DNA of 64,000 nucleotides from Trichomonas vaginalis G3 (GCF_026262505.1 NC_067206.1:37709660-37773659); one strand, 5' to 3'; positions 1 through 13,155 are shown, counted from the first letter of the stretch. Translations and numbers: made by a program. The notes: a model not told the origin generated them from the sequence alone.

Positions 1-760
1 ATATTTATTTAATTTGCGAAATTTGTGGCATAGAATATTTTGAAGCAAAAAGCAATGAATGCTATATACAAAATTGGATGCATTGTACAGCAAAAGGCAT
101 TTCTGTCTTCTCATTAACTTATTCATTATAAAATTCGAACAATGATTTTAAAATACAATTAGGAGTCAGAGTAGACTAAGAGAACTATAGTGTACAGGTT
201 ATTCCTGATAATACATTGATCACGATGCATTCTTGCCAACAGAATTTCCAAAGTAAAATCGCTGTAAATATAAAAATCTTGCATAATTTGTCTTGTGGAA
301 TTATAAGTTTGGAAAGAGATGTTCCGTCCTCCATGCCAAAATATGTCAGACACAGGTTCAGGGTACAATCAGTGTATCACTATTCCACTAAAATTTGTAA
401 ATCCGACGTTTTCTAAAGCCTTGAGATATTTAACATAGCTAAATTTGGCTTTTTACCTGCAATAAACATTTATGAGCGCAAGTACTCTTTTGATAAATTG
501 AGTGACCAGGACTAAAAAATACCGCAGCCACCGTTCTGATTGGATGTGTGATGTATTTAAATGTGTCATTTCGAGGATTAAAAATAGATTTTCCGATTTG
601 ATGCGAATAACACCTTCGTTTGGTGATGCTTTGGAAGAGACTTCCACTGATATCGATTGAAGAATGGATTTGTCGAATTGATGGTTTTGATTTCCAATAT
701 GATTTCGCCTTGTAGGAATTCTCGTGCTTGATAAATCAGACCAATTCATTGAATCCACCT
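1..760 (-). pseudogene. Surface-protein unit, array copy D (cut by window edge)
   Basis: This is the 5' portion of the minus-strand unit, running off the window start. Peptide pieces recognisable on the minus strand include the N-terminal NWSDLS stretch near 730-755, and further in the segment ending DPVSDIFW near 330-370. Several frameshifts separate them. In this copy the ATG at the start of the unit is in frame with the conserved SDLS reading because of one extra G, unlike the clean copies. That may hint at the true start codon, but the copy is too noisy to decide. Confidence 0.6.
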
Positions 761-1309
761 TAGAAAAATTGAAAACGACAAATCTTTCAATCAATAAAAT
801 TCAAATAGTTATCTCAATAATTTTGTAAGAATCATGTTTCAAAATCCTTTTTCGAGTAGAGAAATAATGCATTGTTTATATGGTTATACTCTAAGTGAAT
901 GCATGTAACATACAGAATAACTTACTGTAAAAAGGAATTTTGAATGTAACCTGGAAAGTTTGAGAGCAAAGATTTGCATGCATATGTAAACATATATTCA
1001 TCCTGCATAGTTCGCCACCCATTGATCTAGAGCAATGGTTGTCAAATTCGAGATATGCATTACTATGCCCATTCTTCAACAAAAAAACACTTTTTTTTTT
1101 GTCTTGAATGAATGTTTCACCTCACTAGAATTGAATTGTGTGACCACCGAAACTTTCAGGGGTTGATCTCAATGCATCATACAAGATATATTTTGTCTAA
1201 AGTTTTGCCTTGCGCATATTTCAAAAAAACTTGCCCAATATTGGAGAATGCCTTTTAGTGAAAAAAGATAGATTTATTCAAAAAGATTGAGAAAATTTTA
1301 TAACTTTTA

Positions 1310-2360
1310 GGTTAAAGAAAAGAATGAATGGAGAATGAGAATAGAATGAGTTTATTGTGAATATTGTGATACACCAAGAATACGTTTTTGATGCATGCCA
1401 GATCGTCGTTGTCACAATATGGCACTGAGTATTTACAGTGAAGTAATGCGTTCGCGCTATAAGGAATAGAAGGATATTGTCGAGCTAAATGAATTTCTTT
1501 CGTAAAACGAGCAACTTAAACCAGGATATTTTTATATTTTGCAAAATTTTGTCGCAGATTTTGAGGCAAAACGCAATTGATCTATAACAAAAATTTGATG
1601 CATGTACAGCCCAAACAGGCCATTCTTGTCTGTCTCATTAACTGTTAATTTATTTAAAATTCGAATGTTTAAAATACAATTAGGTCATAGTTATGTATCC
1701 AAGAGTAACTATATTTAGCCAGTGTCCTTGATAGATACAGTTGTATAAACGATGCAATTTGGCTTGGCCAACAGAATTTCAAAGTAAATGCCTGTGAAAA
1801 AACTTGCATAATTTGTTTTGTGAGAATTTCCTATATTTGAGAAGAGGATGTTGTTTCGTTCCGCGTGATCGTGGAGTTGTCGCTCCTGAATGCCAAAATA
1901 TGTCTAGACCGATGTGTGGTGTGTCAGGTGTATCAAATCTAGTTATCGATATCATAATTAAATTGTAATACCACGTTTAGCTTGAGATACTATACGATAG
2001 CTATTATTTTGGTCTGTTTGTACTTGAAAAACTTTATGAGACTGAAGTACTCTCTTTGATTAAGATTGGATGTTGATCTCTTAGACTAAAAAATACGCTA
2101 TTCATCGTTCTGATGGTGTGATTAGTATTTAAATGTTTCAATGTTGATCTGGTATTATATATTAATGATTTTCGGAAGTTTGATGCGAATATATCTCACC
2201 TCGTTCGTTTTCGTATGGTTGCTTTGGGAAGGCACTTATGCACTTATATGCATTGGACGATTATGTGATTTGTTCGATATGGTTATTTTGATTTTTCCAG
2301 ATTTATTGATTTCGTCTCTGTTAGGTAATTTTTCTGTTTGATAAATCATGACAATTCTGA
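1310..2360 (-). pseudogene. Surface-protein unit, array copy C (heavily scrambled)
   Basis: This minus-strand copy ends at the conserved tail region near 1312, where the opposite strand reads ttaggttaaag. It is the most expanded copy, with many short AT insertions between about 1880 and 2360. Small open stretches in it, including the plus-strand one at 2141-2341, are chance products. The assignment rests on conserved blocks shared with the clean units: the gccaacagaatttc block near 1765 and the cgtttg region near 2210. Confidence 0.55.
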
Positions 2361-2999
2361 TTTGATATCACTTAGTATTTAATTATTCTGAAAACGAATT
2401 TTTCGAATCAGTTGTATAAAGTTCAAACAATTTTTTTTTATTCAAAATTTTGGTAAATCATTTTTCTATATATCCTTTCGTTCTCGTAGTGTGAGAAGAT
2501 TAATCTATTTTTATATGGCATTTATTAGTCTTTCTACGTGATATGTTCCATGTAATCATATAGTGATATATCTATGAAAAAGATTTGATTGTATTACCTT
2601 GGTAATAGTTGAAGGCATATGATCTGTCGCCTGCATAGTATTCTCATAGTATTATCATTTTCCCTGCATGTTTCGCCATCTTGCTCTATTTGTTTGTGCT
2701 AGCTAATGTTCCTAAGTTGAAGTAATCGCATTCATGCCGCATTTCTTTCAATAAAAATAAACTTTTTTTTTGGTCTTCTGATCGAATTTGTTCACTCCAT
2801 CTAGTAATGAGATTGTTGCTCTAAAAGACCTTTTCAGGCGCTTGATTCAATTGCTATTCATACTAAGTATAACTTTTGTTCCAATAGTTTTGCCTGCCAT
2901 ATCAATATATAAATTTTGCCATTTATGGAGAAGTCCTTAGGATATATAATATTAGTAATTTTTCTAAATAGTTGAAGTAATTTATCTATAGCTTTTAGG

Positions 3000-4110
3000 T
3001 TAATAGAAAAAGAATTGCAATGGAGAATCGTATTGAAGAAAGTTTGATTTTTATTGTGATAATTTGTCGTATTAAAAATCGACTATAGTAATATGTCTTG
3101 TTATGCTTATGTCTGTCGTTGTGTTCCCATATGGCGACACTTCAGTTTGTAAGGTATTTTCTACAGTGTATCTATGCGATTGTCCGCTAATACTAGGATA
3201 GTAGATAGGATGTTTTAGTCGTATGCTATATTTCTGAATTTTCGGTAGAAAAACGATGCAACTTAAAACAGATATTTAATCTGTCGATAAATTTTGTGCA
3301 GAATTTTGAGCTATATATAATCGCAATGTATCTTTAACCATAACTATTGATGTCATGTACACGCCAATAGGCAATTTCTGGTCTTCTCATTAACTCTATA
3401 TTATACCAAAAATCGATATGTTTAAATATACACATACGAGTCAGTAGTTAGTACAAGATATACTAGTGGACTGTATGCTAGTTTCTGATTTTAATCATCA
3501 GACTCGAAAAGTCGATTCTATTTTGCTCTTGGGCACACAGAATCTTCTCAATAGTTAACATATGGCGTTAGAAAAAGCTTGCATTAATTGTTTGTGGTAA
3601 TTATATATTTGTAAGAGATCTTTTTCCCGCCTACTCCATTCTAAAATTATTGTCAGACTACAGGGTCCTCAAGTGTTTACAATCAGTGTATCTTGAAATC
3701 ATAATTCGTACACGTTTTCTCTAAAGCTGTGAGATACTTTTATACCATAGTCTAAAATTGGCTTTTGTACTTGTAATATAACATTTTATAGCCCGCAAAG
3801 TATCTGCTTTTGATTTAAAGTTCGAGTGAATCTCACGCGTACTGCAGTAAAAATTCGCAGCCCACTCGTGATTTCTGGCATTGTTGTTAGTTATTATAAT
3901 TGTCATGTTCTGAGGATAACATAATTAGAATGGTTTTCTGGATATTGATGCGATAATCACCTTCGTTCTCGTGATGTCTTTGGAAGATGACTCCCACTGA
4001 TATGATTGCGATGGATTTGTCGGATGATTGGTATTGATTTCTCATATGATTCCGCCTTGTATGGAATGTCTTCTGTTGGTGTTGTATAATTTCAGACAAT
4101 TCATTGAATC
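3000..4110 (-). pseudogene. Surface-protein unit, array copy B
   Basis: This minus-strand copy starts near 4106 at the gattcaatgaattgtctg block and ends near 3005. Short in-frame islands match the clean protein between frameshifts, for example around 3720-4100. It lacks any usable full reading frame. As with its neighbours, the indels are copy-specific. Confidence 0.55.
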
Positions 4111-4654
4111 ACCTTAGTAAAAATTGAAAACGAAATTTTCAATCAATTTGAAATTCAAATAGTTTATCGCAAAATTTTGTAAGATCATTTTCAAAATCCT
4201 TTCTTTCGAGTTGAAGAAAATAATCATTATTATATGGTTTACTCTACGTGAAATGCATTTAACACATAAGAAATACTATGGAAAAAAGTGGAATTTTGAA
4301 TGTCAACCATGGTGAAAGTTTGAGAGCAAAGATTGCATGCATAGTATCCATTAAATCTATCCCTGCAATTTCGCAACCCATTGATCTAAGGCAATGGTTC
4401 ATGAGAATGCCATACTATGCCCATTCTTCAACAAAAAGAAACTTTTTTTTGTGGTCTTTGAATAGAATGTTTCACCTCACTAGACTGAATTGTTGGCCAC
4501 GAAATTTCAAGGGTGATTCAATGCATCATACAACGATAACTTTTTGTCTCAAAGTTTGCCTTGCCATATTTCAAAAAAACTTGCCAATCTATGAGAATGC
4601 CTTTAGGAAAAAAAGTAGATTATTCAAGCAAGATTGAGAATAATTTAATACTTT

Positions 4655-5640
4655 AGGTTAAAGAAAGAAGAATGAAAATGGAGAATGAGAAAATAGAAAT
4701 GAGTTTATTTTTGTGAAAATATTGTGATAACAAGAATAATTTTTGATGCAGTCGTCGGTGTTTTCCAACATCTGGCACTGGAGTATTTACAGTGAACGGC
4801 TTGCGTTCCGCTATACGGAATCGAAGGATATGTCGAGCTAAATGAAATTTTGTAAAACGAGCAACTTAAAGACAATATTGTTAAATTATTTGCGAAACCT
4901 TTTGTGCCGAAATTTTGAGCAAAAACGCAATGCCTCTATAAACAAAATATTTGGATGCCATGTACAGCCAAAAAGGCAATTCTGTCTTCTCATTAACTTT
5001 TTATTAATATAAATATTCGAACATGTTTTAAAATTATCATATTAGAGGTCAGAGTAGACAAGAGAACTATATGTAGCAGTTCCTGATAATACATTGAATA
5101 ACGATGCATTTGCTTGGCCAACAAATTTCCAAGTAAAATGCTGTAGAAAAAACTTGCATAATTGTGTTTGTGGAATTATAATTGATAAGAGATGTTTTCC
5201 GCCCCATCCAGAAATATGTCAGACACAGGGTCAGGTTGTACAATCAGTTCTCGATATCAATATAAATTCGTAACCACGTTTTCTAAGCTTGAGATGATTA
5301 ACAATAAGCCTATAAATTTGGCTTTTGTACTTGAATAAACTTTATGAGCGCAAGTATCTCTTTGACCTAAATTGAGTTGACCAGGACTAAAAAATCACGC
5401 AGCCACCGTTTCTGATTGGTAACTGTGATAGTATTAAATGTGTCAGTTCGAGGATTAAAATAAGAATTTCAGGAATTGATTGCGAATGAAACCTTCGTTC
5501 GTGATGCTTTGGATAGAGACTTCCACTGATATGAAATTGACAGAATGGATTTGTCGAAGATGGTATTGATGTTCCAATTTATGATATCCCTTGTAGGAAA
5601 TTGCTTCCTGTTGATAATCAAGACCCCAATTTTATTGAAT
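4655..5640 (-). pseudogene. Surface-protein unit, array copy A
   Basis: This is the first copy of the inverted array. Its minus-strand 5' end near 5640 shows the YQWKS/SKASRTK-type shadow frame and, in other frames, the N-terminal peptide of the family. It ends near 4660 at the hydrophobic tail. It is frameshifted repeatedly. To its right the sequence (from about 5661) no longer matches the unit, so this marks the edge of the array. Confidence 0.6.
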
Positions 5641-5660
5641 CTCTCATCGAAAAAATATGA

Positions 5661-6480
5661 CAAATTTTTTCAATAGTGTTCAGGTTCCATTTTTTTGAGA
5701 ATTTTGTGAGTGAATCATATCAAACTTCATTGAATTCATCTGGATTTTTGAAGCAGAATCCTGAAGTTTGCCTTGGAGTGGTGATTATAAGTTCCATTTT
5801 ACTGTGGGCCCGATTATTTTTGGAGCGCTCGATATTAATAATATGCCCTCGTCAAATTTTTAATGGCGTTAAGCTATACATGAAATAAATATAGTATAAT
5901 ACCTGAATATAATGTGAGAGCTTTATGGATCGAATTTTAAATATTGGCAAAAAATCTGAATAGAACAAGTATCTTGATGAAGATTCTATTGCCATTTGGA
6001 ACATTTAAATTGTTATACATTCTATTTCTACTTAATTCTATTATTTTCATCAAAATTCATAATTTATATCCGAAATCTTTTGTGATACATATATTAGCAT
6101 AGTAATGTTTTTTTTTCCTTCTAATGAATCAATAGGGTGTTTTATATTGGTAACACCCAATTATATTTTCATTTTTGTAAATTTACTTAATGTGGGCAAT
6201 CAGACATGACAATTCCAAATAAATTCAGTGAATTAAGAAATGATCAACAAATACCCACAACGACAAAATCAAGGAAGAATTAAACCGATTTACAAAATGG
6301 ATCAAAAAACCAATTTGATAATTCCAGAAATATTCCACAGAAAAGAATTATAGATCAAATTTTAGATTATCATCTCCGTATAATAATCGCTAATGCATAA
6401 AGTTATATTTATCTTCTGCCAATACTCTTATCTGATGAAATATCATGATGGAAGAAGTCAACCAATTCCGCATTTATTCA
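5661..6480. other. AT-rich intergenic stretch
   Basis: I see no credible gene. A block around 6055-6090 (cataatttatatc-gaaatctt) resembles 48113-48140 upstream of the LCAT-like gene, which may reflect shared promoter-proximal or repeat sequence. The 70-codon open frame at 5676-5888 has no coding character. Confidence 0.4.
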
Positions 6481-6501
6481 ATCTTCCTGTTTTATAAACT
6501 G

Positions 6502-6700
6502 GACGTAACTGCATTTCATATTGCAAGCACTTTTTCAAAAGCAAAAGAAACCGCAAAAGTTCTTATTTTGCATGGTGGTGAAATATCAATGAAATAAAAA
6601 TAAAGTTTGGCGGCAAACTGCACTTCATAAGCAGAATGTCAAATAATAATGAAACTTGCAAGAAGTACTCATTTCGCATGGTGTGGAATAATGTTCTTAT
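6502..6700 (+). pseudogene. Ankyrin-repeat gene relic
   Basis: Translated fragments show trichomonad-type ankyrin repeats. One frame reads TAFHIASTFSKAKETAKVLI followed by LHGGEIS. After an in-frame stop, QTALHKQN appears and later NLQEVLISHGV. Spacing of the TALH and LILHGG/LISHG cores fits two adjacent 33-residue repeats. Stops and frameshifts break it, and no start or flanking domain is visible. Ankyrin proteins form a very large, fast-evolving family in trichomonads, so a decayed copy is unremarkable; no function can be assigned. Confidence 0.6.
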
Positions 6701-6724
6701 CATAAAGAATTCCTATTCTTTATT

Positions 6725-8095
6725 TTTCTGGTATATTTTTGGATGATGAATTTAGTCGGAAATGAAAAACAATTTAAGCTCTTTTTATCACATCTTTCTA
6801 TTTTTAATAAAGGTCAAAGTACAAAAAGCAACCACTTTTAGGGTGTACTTGATACTTTCTGCGGATCAATCTCAAAGTGTGTACTCTCAAAGTACGAAAT
6901 GAAAAACATCTCTTAGAAATTTTTATTTTCTTTACAGATTGCGACTATGTTATCTTCTATACCTTTAACGTTCAATCTGTAAAGAAAGCAGAACAACTTC
7001 AATTGAATACTCTTTTCAACATGAAGAAGCGAAATAGCTCTAACCTAAATAGTTTCCACAGTCAACACAACATTTTTCACATACATATAACTTCCTACAT
7101 TGTAAACCGGGAAATAAGGAAATTTCACTTTCAATTTTTTCAAAATATATTTTTCTGTATTATCAAATAATGTATCTTTTGTTTCAGACATCAACATAGA
7201 TAAGAATCCGTTTCATTAATTATCTGGAAACTCTGCTCACATTTTACCTTCATGCCAAACATTTCCTGTTTGGTTCTTTCAGACATTAGATAGCTAATTT
7301 AAGATATTTTTTGAAAGAAGAGAAAAACTCTAATTATCCATAGTAACTGAAGCATTTTCCCCAGACAGTAGTTGATCTATTACTTTCATCACGGGTAACC
7401 CATTGGAGAAACACTTCTTCAATATTTGCATCGCTCAAAAATAGGAGGGCGAAAAAAAGAATCTAAGTACTTTCTTTCATGTGCATAACATCAATATAAA
7501 AGATAACAATGGTAAAACTGTCCCTTCATGTTTGCAGCAACTCATAATAGAAAAGATATAATTTGATTTCATCTTTTATATCCATGCAATTTAAATGAAA
7601 AAAAAATGGGTAAGCACTGCACCACATCCTGCAGTCCTAGTTGGTTTACCAGATATATCATCTGGGATCAGCCCTAAAATTCTAATTTAATGGAATTGTA
7701 GCAATGGATCAATGATTCATACTCCTTGCTTACATTTTATCTCATAATATTCATTAACTCTTGAGCAAAAAAATAATAGGACATCATAATTTCAATTTCA
7801 ATAAATTGGAGTTCTTTCAAATCACTAACGTGTTCTGATTCTTTGATTTACATGAAGTATGAATTTAGGGATGAGATATGAATGAATTCCAAATTTGAAT
7901 CTGTGATATGTATCAAAAATTCGTAACAAAGGATGATTAGGAAGACCATATTACGAAAAATCCTTCATATATAATATCCGAATTAAGTGATTTTGAGTGA
8001 ATGCCAAGCTTATTGGTGAATCTTAAAGAAGAGTTCTAATCAAAATATTCATCATATGGACTAGCATTACCATTTTCTGATTTTTTTATCGTTCG
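6725..8095. other. AT-rich intergenic stretch
   Basis: No supported gene. The 97-codon plus-strand frame at 6877-7170 is low-complexity, rich in Phe, Ile and Asn, and has no recognisable motif. Nothing else stands out on either strand. Confidence 0.4.
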
Positions 8096-8099
8096 GATT

Positions 8100-9510
8100 T
8101 CGCTTCAAAAAAAAATATGGGGATACTCGAACAAGAAGACGTCGGGATCTCGAGATGACTCATAATTATACGTGATTATGATGATGATCGTAGAGCATCC
8201 TAGGGACTCGAGAATAATAAAGTTTCCTTTTCCCAGGTACTGTTTTTTTCTTCTTCAACTGTTCCTTTTTCTGTCCAAGCAGACCTCCAGCTTGATAAGT
8301 TTTTTGATAGTTTTTGGTGACAGTCACAGACCTGTGTTTGAAGGGCGTTAGATAAAGCCTTTTATTTTGTCACTTATTATAATCTTAGACTTCTGCAAAT
8401 AAAAGCTGGTTGAAGGAAACCGTATACATGCAGTTTGGAGACAGACCATACTTAGAGAATAATTATGCGTTCAAATGCCCCAAAATGGAAAAAAGGAAAA
8501 GGTGTGTTTTGCAACAATCTTCAGTCAGCGGGTCGCATCTGGTGAGGTCAATGACTCTGAAAGTACAATGATTCGTTTGTACAATTTTGGGTGAAATACG
8601 TTTAATTCGTCGGGTAGCCCCTGAATTCTTTTTGCTGTCGAAATATTTTATGGATCTCAGACATGCCCCAAAAGCTGTTGAATGACTTCTGAAAAATAGA
8701 AGATCGGTTTGATAAGGCATTGTAAATAATTGAAATTCAACTACGGCGAGGATGAATGGTTTAGAACAGGAAGATTTACTTAAACTGAACACGGCGCGAT
8801 AGAAGATTCGAAAGATAGAGGTCAGCGATAGAGCACAAGCATAGAGGACGCGTCACCGTGACCGCGATAGAGATCGTGAATCGATGACAGGAGATTCACC
8901 ATCGAAGACAGCAGATCGTGACCAGCGACAGGGAAAAGAGATAAGGATTATATGATACGGGATAATAGGCAGGCGCGATCGAAAAAGTATAGATATTACG
9001 ACTCTTATTTCTGATGGATGAAAAAGGAAATACTAAGGCCGCAACAGCCACAGCAACCAACAGCCACCTGATGTTGCTTTCCCACCTGCTTACCTATATG
9101 CATTCCCACCGCCTGGATTCCCTCCAAATATGAATGCTTCCTGGAAACTCTATACAACAGCATTCCCTTAACTTCCCTCAGGGTCCTGGTCAGCCCCTAT
9201 TCCCTGTAATGCCACCCGGTGCTCCTGGTTTTGGCAGCCACCGTTTTAAATTTTAATTCAATTGGAGTTCCTCGCTCCAGCAGGACCTATCACCAACAAC
9301 CTCCAGGATCAATTTATACCTCCGCCTTATGGCATTCCACCACCGCCATTTGCCGGCCTTCTTATCCTCCTGTACTTTCATTTCAAATTTCTTCCCGTTC
9401 ATCCATCAAGAACAAACCACCAATGAAGGAGCCACCCGAAAGTTCGATGCAACCAACTAACATGGTCTACTTTGAAGAAACTGTTAGGTGGTTTCGCGTT
9501 CCAGATTAAG
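8100..9510 (+). pseudogene. Frameshifted gene with RD repeats and Pro-rich tail, possibly Fip1-like
   Basis: Plus-strand peptide islands in different frames follow the order of a Fip1-type polyadenylation factor. FNYGEDEWFRT near 8736-8768 resembles the Fip1 core (FNYG followed by an acidic residue and W). HRDRDRDRES near 8855-8885 is an alternating Arg-Asp tract. Pro-rich segments follow (PPGFPPN near 9110, PPPYGIPPPPF near 9320-9355), and a last open stretch ends at 9509. Human Fip1 also has its short core followed by RD/RE and Pro-rich regions. The frames are broken about every 50-150 bp. A second Asp-rich RDYDDDRR island near 8170-8200 may be part of the same gene. The Fip1 assignment is tentative; an RD-rich splicing factor is the main alternative. 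Confidence 0.35.
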
Positions 9511-10085
9511 TTATAATTATTTGTTTAAGGTAGGAAATGCCTCTTTATTATTGACCAATTCTCGCTAATTATTGATTTTTGCTTTTGGCTTATTAATATT
9601 ACTGGATATTAAGTTTTTAATTTGGTTTTTTTGATCTGTTTTGTATTTTTTCTTTTTGTTTTGTGATTAGTTGATTTGTTCTTTGGTGAGATTTTTTGTA
9701 GTTGTTTTTGTTTGGTTTGAATAGTACTCCTATTGTTGTATTGTTTCTGAGCTTAATTGATCAATATTTCACTTGATTTCTATTTTTCAATATACATATT
9801 AGTTTGTTTTTTATACATACGGGATTTTACTTCCTATACAAAGCGTCTTCCTATGGTAAATTTATAGAAATAAAATGAGGATATATTTTATAAGACTACA
9901 TAAATTCAGTATAAACGTTTGGTTTATGATATCTTATTGAACCATTTTAGTTGATTTATCAATTAAAAGAATTAGGGAAAATATGTTTCGGGTAAAATAT
10001 TATGAAAGAATTGATTATGTTTATTGAAATAGCAGTTTTAACGTATTGCTTATTTGAAGCATGTAGGTAGTAATAATTCTTTGAT
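9511..10085. other. T-rich, C-poor low-complexity stretch
   Basis: The region 9580-9800 is dominated by T and G with long T runs on the plus strand. The rest is AT-rich. I see no gene, repeat unit or RNA. Confidence 0.4.
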
Positions 10086-10089
10086 TTAG

Positions 10090-11648
10090 CTTTAACTCGT
10101 CTTTAGTATGGTTGAGTCCAAAAAGTCCAATCTATTGGTGCTTCTCCTTTCTTTCTAGATGGCAGTAGTAGTTCTTTCCATGTGTCCAGATGAATGAAAA
10201 TTCGCAGTAAAGTTTATATAATCAAATTTTGGGCCTGTTTAATCTGAGAGTGTATGGCATCTGCAGAAAGATTCGATATCGCAAAAAAAATGAATGCAAT
10301 TTGAAATTCCAAGTACATTGCCTATGAAACTTGATATGGTACCAGACTGGAAGGCAAAACAACCTCTTTGGTTCCATTTAACATCAGTGAATAATCTGTT
10401 GTTTTCGGAACATTAAAGTGTTATATGAAGGCCAAGATATCGTCTTTCTTCCTTGTCCACATCTGTAGTAAATTTGTATAGTAAAGAATGATTTGGTCCA
10501 GATCTTTCTTGATGCTTGAGGGAATGGCTTTTAATCAGGATTCGAGTGGGTTTTTAGAAGGTTTGACAGGATGCCTGGATAACTCATTTTGTCCGTTATA
10601 TTCTCACAAAATTTGATTAGTGATTTGTTGTATTTCTCTGTTTCCTTTGAGAGTTTGCTTCATTGTCATGGCAATATCATCTGCCAGTGTGTCCGCTCTA
10701 TAACTAAATACTGTACATTTACGTGAGATCGATGCATTCTTTGTTTATCTTTCTTCTTTTGTTCAGCCGCCTGCTTGTTTTGTAAAGCACTGTAACTCTA
10801 ATATGCAAGACAAGCATAAAGTTTAGTTAGGTGAGCATACACATTATACTATGTGACTACTTTCCCGACTGTGAACATTTTTTTTTTGGACACAGATAAT
10901 GGCATAATTGTTGAGGACTCATGGTTAGAAAAAATTATAATTGAATCGACATTAGTGATTGAAAGTGTCCGTAATCGGCTTTCTTTATTTCTTAGTCTCT
11001 GAGTTAAGGCTTCAAGCGAGCAAAGAGTCCAAAAGTCACAAAAACTGTATTACTCGAATAGTATGAATATCGGTGGGCGAATAATATGAAGGACGTATAT
11101 CACATCGGCCTTTTCGGAATGATGTAAATAACGGCTGTAAAAACTTCCTTCACTTATGCCTTTTGCGATCAGGGCATAGGAATACACAAGGCAATCGCCT
11201 CAGCTTTTGCTACAAGGATTCCAATCCATCGCATTAAATCCAGGTTTCCCATGATTTGCAAGGTGTGCACGTTTGACACTACCAATTCTGGCGTGTTGGA
11301 GTGAATCAATTATAGCGTGAAGAAATTTTCGTATGATGAGAATTTTCAAAAGTCGAACACGAAAGTTGGAGTCATCTCTAGATGTTCTAATTGCTGTGGG
11401 TCCAATAATTACAATGGAAGCCAAATTCCTTTCATTACAGTTGCTGCTACATATCTGGCTTAACTGGCCATCATGTCGTATTTCGGGACGATGTTGTTAA
11501 AGGCATTGCGACGTCGGTTAAAAAAATCGAGAAATGGTTGGTTATCATTAGTGGTGGAACCCATTCTATAGAAAGTTTTGTTTATTTGTTCGACGACAGG
11601 ACTTGTTGAATATATATTATTATTTTTTATTTGGTGATGACTAAACAT
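10090..11648 (-). pseudogene. Unrecognised gene in many frames (minus strand)
   Basis: Minus-strand coding character is continuous from an ATG at 11648 to about 10090, but the frame changes repeatedly. Islands include FLDFFNRRRNAFNNIVPKY near 11500, the run 11424-11200 containing RVRLLKILIIRKFL, a Lys/Gln-rich piece (NKQAAEQKKKDKQ, near 10750) and KETEKYNKSLIKFCENI near 10630. If joined it would be about 500 residues with a helical, charged middle. I do not recognise a family. Frame breaks resemble those in the surface-protein array nearby, so the locus may be an intact host gene with unpolished sequence. Confidence 0.45.
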
Positions 11649-12131
11649 TTCATTTAATATTTTTCTTGATCATAAAAATAAACTTTGCTTTATTAACTGT
11701 TTGGTCGCACTGATTTTTTGGCGCTATCTAGTTATTATTCACGAATATTTATAGATTTAATTCAAAGGTTTCACCCCTGATATAGTTTTCATTTAATAAT
11801 TGTGATAGTTGTGGGATTATTAGCCACTACCAAATAGAAATAGTTTGTAGACTATTTTATTTCATTTCTTTCGGCAAACAAATTGTTGCAATTCTAAGCA
11901 GATTCCAATAAATTTTTGAGGAGTAATTACCAAAGTGTTAGATTATTTCAATTTTTCCAAATTGTATTTGAATCGATTAGATTAGAATTTAGAATTGTTT
12001 GGCATTGTTTTCTTAAAATTCATATCCTATTTAGATAATTCAATTGAGCGTATGTCACAAAATGTAACCTCATTTTTTTGACTCAAAAGAAAATTTTCTG
12101 AATCATTTGAATAATTATTCATTACGCGAAA
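11649..12131. other. AT-rich intergenic stretch
   Basis: No gene is seen. It would hold the promoter of the minus-strand gene that starts at 11648; no clear TCA+1Py(T/A) initiator sits immediately before that ATG. Confidence 0.35.
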
Positions 12132-12308
12132 ATGCCTGAGGGTAGAGTGATATATGTGATTCCGCCGGGAGCCACAAAGAAAGAATCTCTTCTTATTTTG
12201 ACGTTACATATCATAAAACAGATCGCAAAAGGATGCAAAAATGCAAAGATAATTTTTTTTCAATCCAAGCACATTATAAATATACTTCGAGTTAAAGGGA
12301 CATGGTAG
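12132..12308 (+). CDS. Small hypothetical ORF (58 residues)
   Basis: A clean ATG-to-TAG frame encodes a basic, hydrophobic-patterned peptide beginning MPEGRVIYVIPPG and ending VKGTW. The IPPGATKK stretch and even amino-acid use look more protein-like than nearby random frames. It could be the first exon-like part of a longer frameshifted gene, because plus-strand coding-like sequence continues to about 12420. No family is recognised. Confidence 0.2.
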   Translation: MPEGRVIYVIPPGATKKESLLILTLHIIKQIAKGCKNAKIIFFQSKHIINILRVKGTW

Positions 12309-13085
12309 ATACACTCGTTTTGCGCAGCCCTGCTAAAGATATAGATGATCCCTGTTGATATGAGAAGCAAGAAGAATCTAAAGATTGTCTAATATGCCTG
12401 GTTTTGCCGAGAATTGGTCAAAGTATTTCAAGATATATTTTCTTCAAGTGTATACTTCATATTTGGCCACTCAATTTGTAATGCTTTATCCTTCCCACCT
12501 CATAATCATTAATAGATTCAAGTAGCTGCACAAACAGAAATTCATAAATAATTAATGGTGATTGTATCATATAGGACCATACAACTTTTAAATTCGATTC
12601 GATTGTATCAAAATGCCAGAATTATCAATAGATTATCTTGTTTTATATATCATTATTAAGGGTTTCGTTTTTGCTAAAATTGTCACTTTTATAAGCCTAT
12701 TTGTTTTTGGATGTTTTGCGAAAACAAAAAAAAAAACTAATGATATACAATGTGTGTGTAAAGAAAATACTTTATTTACGAAAAACATAGTTAAAAAATC
12801 ATTTGGTATTGATCAAAGTTATTTTTTCTGGAAATAAGATATTATATGGATATTGGATAGAAATATACACATTTATAATCTTGTACCTGGTTTAATTAAG
12901 CAATTGTCATCAGAAACTTGTAATTTTTATGAATTTCAGATTTTTCTTTTCATTACGATGCGCGGACAAATTTGCCGGGTGTTCACTTTTTCAATAACCT
13001 TAAATTACGCTTTTCTGATTTTTTTAAAAAATAACCTTAAAATTATATTTGAAGAAATTATGTTATGATATATGGTTTTATGCTA
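12309..13085. other. AT-rich stretch without supported genes
   Basis: Two short plus-strand frames (12613-12837 and 12853-13068) are Phe/Ile/Lys-rich and lack any motif, so I do not call them genes. Confidence 0.35.
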
Positions 13086-13155
13086 GACATCTTGGAGTTT
13101 TCATGCACTACACAAAGAAGCTCAAGGTTCCAAGGTGAATGCTCCAATACAATTA

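Larger units (their letters stand above)
1..5660 (-). repeat. Inverted, indel-rich tandem array of a surface-protein gene unit
   Basis: About 3.5 head-to-tail copies lie on the minus strand. Each matches the clean units at 22.6-25.9 kb in coding part, 3' hydrophobic tail and intergenic part. The 5' ends of the coding parts are near 5640, 4106, 2360 and 756, giving spacings of roughly 1530, 1740 and 1600 bp against 1442-1446 bp in the clean array. The excess is scattered 1-6 base insertions, often in or beside homopolymers. No copy keeps one frame for more than about 110 codons. The indels differ between copies, which suits random sequencing error better than shared decay. Array identity is seen directly; the error explanation is inference. 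Confidence 0.85.

Noticed and set aside
2141-2341. 66-codon hydrophobic frame in the inverted array
   Set aside because: It lies antisense in a scrambled copy of the surface-protein unit and is absent from the clean copies.
12613-13068. Two short plus-strand frames
   Set aside because: Composition is that of random AT-rich DNA, with no motif or initiator.
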